Of a DNA stretch of 64,000 bases, positions 60,931 through 64,000 are shown piece after piece. The notes beneath the pieces were generated by a model, which was not told the origin of the DNA, did not search any database, and saw nothing but the letters and a program-made list of their open reading frames with translations. This DNA is from Pelosinus sp. GTDB lineage: Bacteria > Bacillota > Negativicutes > Propionisporales > Propionisporaceae. Positions within the stretch are counted from its first letter, which is position 1. Each line of letters opens with the position of its first letter. The stretch lies in the NCBI GenBank assembly GCA_021372375.1, contig JAJFUN010000098.1, forward strand, positions 1-64,000, in the 5' to 3' direction. Both the position numbers and the translations under genes were made by a program.

Positions 60931-63900
60931 ATGAAAATATCCCGGAAATGGCGGCGTGCCTGGTCTCGCCCTAAGCCTAAATTTACAATTTCCGCGATTA
61001 AAACAAGATTACAGCGAAGGAAAAAGACACAAGTTAGCGGTAAAGGTAAGACTAAACCTAGTATCATGCAAAAATTTATTCGACCTGCAGCGGTAGCAGC
61101 TGGTTTAGCCTTAAGTATTATGGCTCATAACCCGGCTTATGCGATGCCTGCTAATGGACAAGTAGTTGCCGGTCAAGGCAAAATTGTCCAAAATGGCGGT
61201 AATATGGCCATTACTCAGTCTACGGATAAACTATCCATCAACTGGCGATCTTTTAATATTGCAAACGGTGAAAAAGTGCAGTTTGTGCAGCCTGGTATTA
61301 ATTCTGTAGCATTGAATCGGGTAATTGGCAATAATGCTTCCAGCATCTATGGACAGCTGAGTGCTAATGGTAAAGTATTCCTTATCAATACGAACGGTAT
61401 TTTGTTCTCTCCCACAGCTCGAGTAGATACAGGAGCATTGGTAGCCTCCAGTCTTGACATGACGGATAGCGATTTTATGGCAGGAAGATATAGATTTGCC
61501 AAAGGCAGCACTACGGGCAGTGTAATTAACCAAGGAAATATTACCGCTGCTGATGGAGGATTTGTTGCTCTATTGGGGGAAAAGGCCGTCAACGAAGGAG
61601 TAATTGTTGCTAATAAAGGAAGCGTAGCACTAGGTGCAGGAGAACAGGCCACGCTTGATATGAAGGGTGATGGGCTTATCAATTTGGCTGTTAGTCAGGC
61701 CTCATTAAATGCCCAGGTTGAAAATAAGAACCTGATTCAAGCTGACGGCGGTATGGTAGTTATGACCGCTAAGGTTGCAGGAGATCTGGCAGGTACTGTT
61801 GTTAATAACAGTGGTGTAGTCAGAGCGCAAACAATTGGGGAGCGTAACGGTAAAATTATCTTAGATGGTGGTACTGGGATCATTACCAACAGTGGTACAT
61901 TGAGTGCTTCAGGCAGCAATACAGCAGCTAACGGTGGGAGCATAATGGTGAATACTTCCGGTATGGCCGTTGATAATGGTATAACAGATGTAAGCGGTAT
62001 TAACGGCGGTACAGTTGCTATTAGTGCTGGACATTTGTTGCAATCAGGTACTATAAAGGCTGATGGCAGCAATGCTGGTGGCACAATCGCCATTCAAGCT
62101 GGGAAAATCATTCAAACTGCCAGTGTCAATCTTAGTGCCAATGGGGCTTTAGGAACAGGCGGTAGTATCAATGTAGAGACAGATAGCAGCCTATTGTCTT
62201 CAGCGCAGTTATCAGCTACAGGAACAAGCGGCGGACAAATTGATGTCCTTGGTAAAGATATCACCTTGATGGCAGCAAGAGCCGATGCTACAGGCTTATC
62301 TCAGGGCGGGCAAATACATATTGGCGGCGATTTTCAGGGGGTCGGCAATCGTAAACAAGCAGATACGGTATTTGTTAATTCTTTTACATCTCTTGATGCC
62401 AGTGCTAAGAATAACGGCAATGGTGGGAAAATTGTTGTATGGTCAAACGCCAATACTCAATTTTACGGAACAATACAGGCCAAGGGCGGTTTGGCAAGTG
62501 GCGACGGCGGCATGATGGAGGTTTCTGGTAAGAATGGTTACCGATTTGCCGGTAAGGCGGATGCTTCGGCAGTGAATGGTAAGGCAGGAGGTTTATTGCT
62601 TGACCCTAAAAATGTTATTATTGGTGACGCCACATCGGCAAATGGTATTGAGATTATCGGACCTGACGGTAGTGGATCTTTTGGATCTTCCTATGAAACG
62701 CTAACAAATGGTAATATTCTTGTTACGGATACTTCTTATGATGCAGGATCTGGTCATACCAATGCTGGGGCGGTCTATCTTTACCAGACTGGTACAGGTG
62801 CTTTAATTAGTGCGGTTACTGGCTCGCATACAGATGATAAGGTAGGGACTACTTTATACAAGCTGACCAATAATGGCGTGGAAACAGGTAATTTTCTCGT
62901 GAGGAGTTCAGATTGGAACAGTTCAGCCGGGGCAGTAACTTGGGGTAATGGTACAACTGGTTTTCTAAATGGTGGCGGCATTGTATCAACGACAAACTCA
63001 CTGATTGGTGATATGGCGGGTGATAAAGTTGGCTCAGGGGGAGTATCCTTATTAAAGGATGGAAATTACCTTGTTTTGTCTTCTGATTGGCATAATTCAG
63101 CCGGGGCAGTGACTTGGGGCAATAGTACAACAGGCTTTGTCAATGGGAGTGGTATTGTATCAGCGACGAATTCGTTGGTTGGTGATACGGCAAATGATCA
63201 AGTTGGCTCAGGAGGAGTAACCCTTCTAGATAATGGTAATTACATTGTCTCATCTTCTAACTGGCATGGTAATAAGGGAGCAGTAACTTGGGGTAATGGT
63301 AGTACAGGAAGAGTCGGCACAGTATCGGCAGCAAATAGTCTGGTAGGATCTACAGCGAATGATAATGTAGGTACTTTTTCCATTTTGAGAAATAATGCTA
63401 ATAATAGTATCGTCATTTATAGTTCTCAATGGGATAACGGTTCTGCTGTGGATGCTGGCTTTGCGGCCTTAATGAATGGTGCTACTGGTAAATTAGCAGA
63501 TGGAACCGATGGTGGCATAGTTACAGCATCCAATTCATTGGTAGGAACCCAGGCGAATGATCGTGTAAGTTCTAAGGGGATTATAACGATTAACAATGGA
63601 AACTATATAGTAAATAGCTGGGAGTGGCATAATACTGCGACACAGCTTGATCCTACCCTTCCTGGTTGGACGCCTACTGACTTTTCTGCACTAGGAGCTG
63701 TGACTTGGGGGAGTGGTAGCACTGGTGCAATTGGTGCTGTGGGGATAGGGAATAGTTTGATAGGTACTGTCGCTGGGAATCCGAGTGGCGATGCAGGAGT
63801 TACTGTTCTTGGTAACAACAATTATGTGGTATCAAGTCGAAGGGATAACGGAGGAGCAGCGACTTGGGTTAACGGTTCAAATGGTTATATTTATGGTAGT

Positions 63901-64000
63901 AGCAGTCGAGGCGGAACGATATCAAGCGCAAACAGCCTTGTTGGTACAGGAGATCTTAATACTGTTGTAGCATTGCCGAATAACAATTATATTGTTGCCA
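60931..64000 (+). CDS. Filamentous-haemagglutinin-like TpsA exoprotein, 3'-truncated
   Basis: The frame is open from the ATG at 60931 (AGGAGGG upstream) to the window end, over 1020 codons, so the end lies beyond. The N-terminus is a long extended signal peptide: about 50 basic residues, then a hydrophobic part ending AHNPAYA near residue 71. Next is the TPS secretion domain (about 72-290, with NGILFSPTARVDTGALVASS). It is followed by haemagglutinin-type repeats and, from about residue 600, a distinct repeat of about 50 residues with a NSLVG, NGNYIV, W, GAVTWGN pattern. Likely a surface adhesin, exported by the gene just upstream. Confidence 0.88.
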   Translation, partial: MKISRKWRRAWSRPKPKFTISAIKTRLQRRKKTQVSGKGKTKPSIMQKFIRPAAVAAGLALSIMAHNPAYAMPANGQVVAGQGKIVQNGGNMAITQSTDKLSINWRSFNIANGEKVQFVQPGINSVALNRVIGNNASSIYGQLSANGKVFLINTNGILFSPTARVDTGALVASSLDMTDSDFMAGRYRFAKGSTTGSVINQGNITAADGGFVALLGEKAVNEGVIVANKGSVALGAGEQATLDMKGDGLINLAVSQASLNAQVENKNLIQADGGMVVMTAKVAGDLAGTVVNNSGVVRAQTIGERNGKIILDGGTGIITNSGTLSASGSNTAANGGSIMVNTSGMAVDNGITDVSGINGGTVAISAGHLLQSGTIKADGSNAGGTIAIQAGKIIQTASVNLSANGALGTGGSINVETDSSLLSSAQLSATGTSGGQIDVLGKDITLMAARADATGLSQGGQIHIGGDFQGVGNRKQADTVFVNSFTSLDASAKNNGNGGKIVVWSNANTQFYGTIQAKGGLASGDGGMMEVSGKNGYRFAGKADASAVNGKAGGLLLDPKNVIIGDATSANGIEIIGPDGSGSFGSSYETLTNGNILVTDTSYDAGSGHTNAGAVYLYQTGTGALISAVTGSHTDDKVGTTLYKLTNNGVETGNFLVRSSDWNSSAGAVTWGNGTTGFLNGGGIVSTTNSLIGDMAGDKVGSGGVSLLKDGNYLVLSSDWHNSAGAVTWGNSTTGFVNGSGIVSATNSLVGDTANDQVGSGGVTLLDNGNYIVSSSNWHGNKGAVTWGNGSTGRVGTVSAANSLVGSTANDNVGTFSILRNNANNSIVIYSSQWDNGSAVDAGFAALMNGATGKLADGTDGGIVTASNSLVGTQANDRVSSKGIITINNGNYIVNSWEWHNTATQLDPTLPGWTPTDFSALGAVTWGSGSTGAIGAVGIGNSLIGTVAGNPSGDAGVTVLGNNNYVVSSRRDNGGAATWVNGSNGYIYGSSSRGGTISSANSLVGTGDLNTVVALPNNNYIVA

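Noticed and set aside
1-64000. CRISPR array or tRNA/rRNA genes
   Set aside because: No regularly spaced short repeats and no tRNA or rRNA sequence recognised on either strand.

Overview
The window looks like a chromosome segment of a spore-forming, Gram-negative-type Firmicute (class Negativicutes, probably Sporomusaceae). CotF-like coat proteins, DegV/FakA, Tex, YycJ, HtrA and RlmH are Firmicute-like. A two-partner secretion locus (TpsB outer-membrane transporter plus a haemagglutinin-type TpsA) requires an outer membrane. Species was inferred from gene content only.

Region 1 (1-21346) is conserved chromosome: a zinc-type ABC importer with a Fur-family regulator, a PAS/degenerate-GGDEF protein, a NERD protein, an FtsA/PilM-like ATPase, the degV-fakA pair, an SDR, tex, an HD-GYP protein, two coat-type proteins, a PerR-like regulator behind a consensus promoter, a membrane-anchored MA-type peptidase, a phosphohexomutase, and the yycJ-htrA-rlmH run.

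Region 2 (about 21326-43734) is an AT-richer island starting exactly at the last codons of rlmH. A 14-nt direct repeat of the rlmH 3' end recurs at 42313-42326 (one mismatch) and 43721-43734 (exact). Both later copies are followed by codons that would complete RlmH. The sequences just inside the repeats form inverted terminal repeats. Inside are a DUF927 (Cch-type) ATPase, a RadC-like protein, a DUF960 protein, two tandem large serine recombinases (CcrA/CcrB arrangement) and a DUF1643 protein. That is the core gene set and the integration site of staphylococcal cassette chromosome (SCC) elements, here in a Negativicutes-like genome. Cargo includes an LRAT-fold protein, a small XRE regulator with palindromic operators, an AlbA_2 (Schlafen-type) protein, a three-gene operon with a Hanks-type kinase (candidate defence system), and an FGE-sulfatase-domain protein. 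A second short cassette (42313-43734) carries an arginine-deiminase-fold enzyme. A candidate structured RNA lies at 23070-23346.

Region 3 (43735-64000) holds a secreted protein, an FG-GAP repeat protein, a GGDEF protein with two tandem ABC-type sensor domains, a LysR regulator with a 41-aa membrane peptide behind it, a Cof-type phosphatase, a chemoreceptor, a 6-phosphofructokinase, a receiver-PAS-histidine-kinase hybrid, an orphan radical SAM protein and the TpsB/TpsA locus, whose TpsA runs off the window end.
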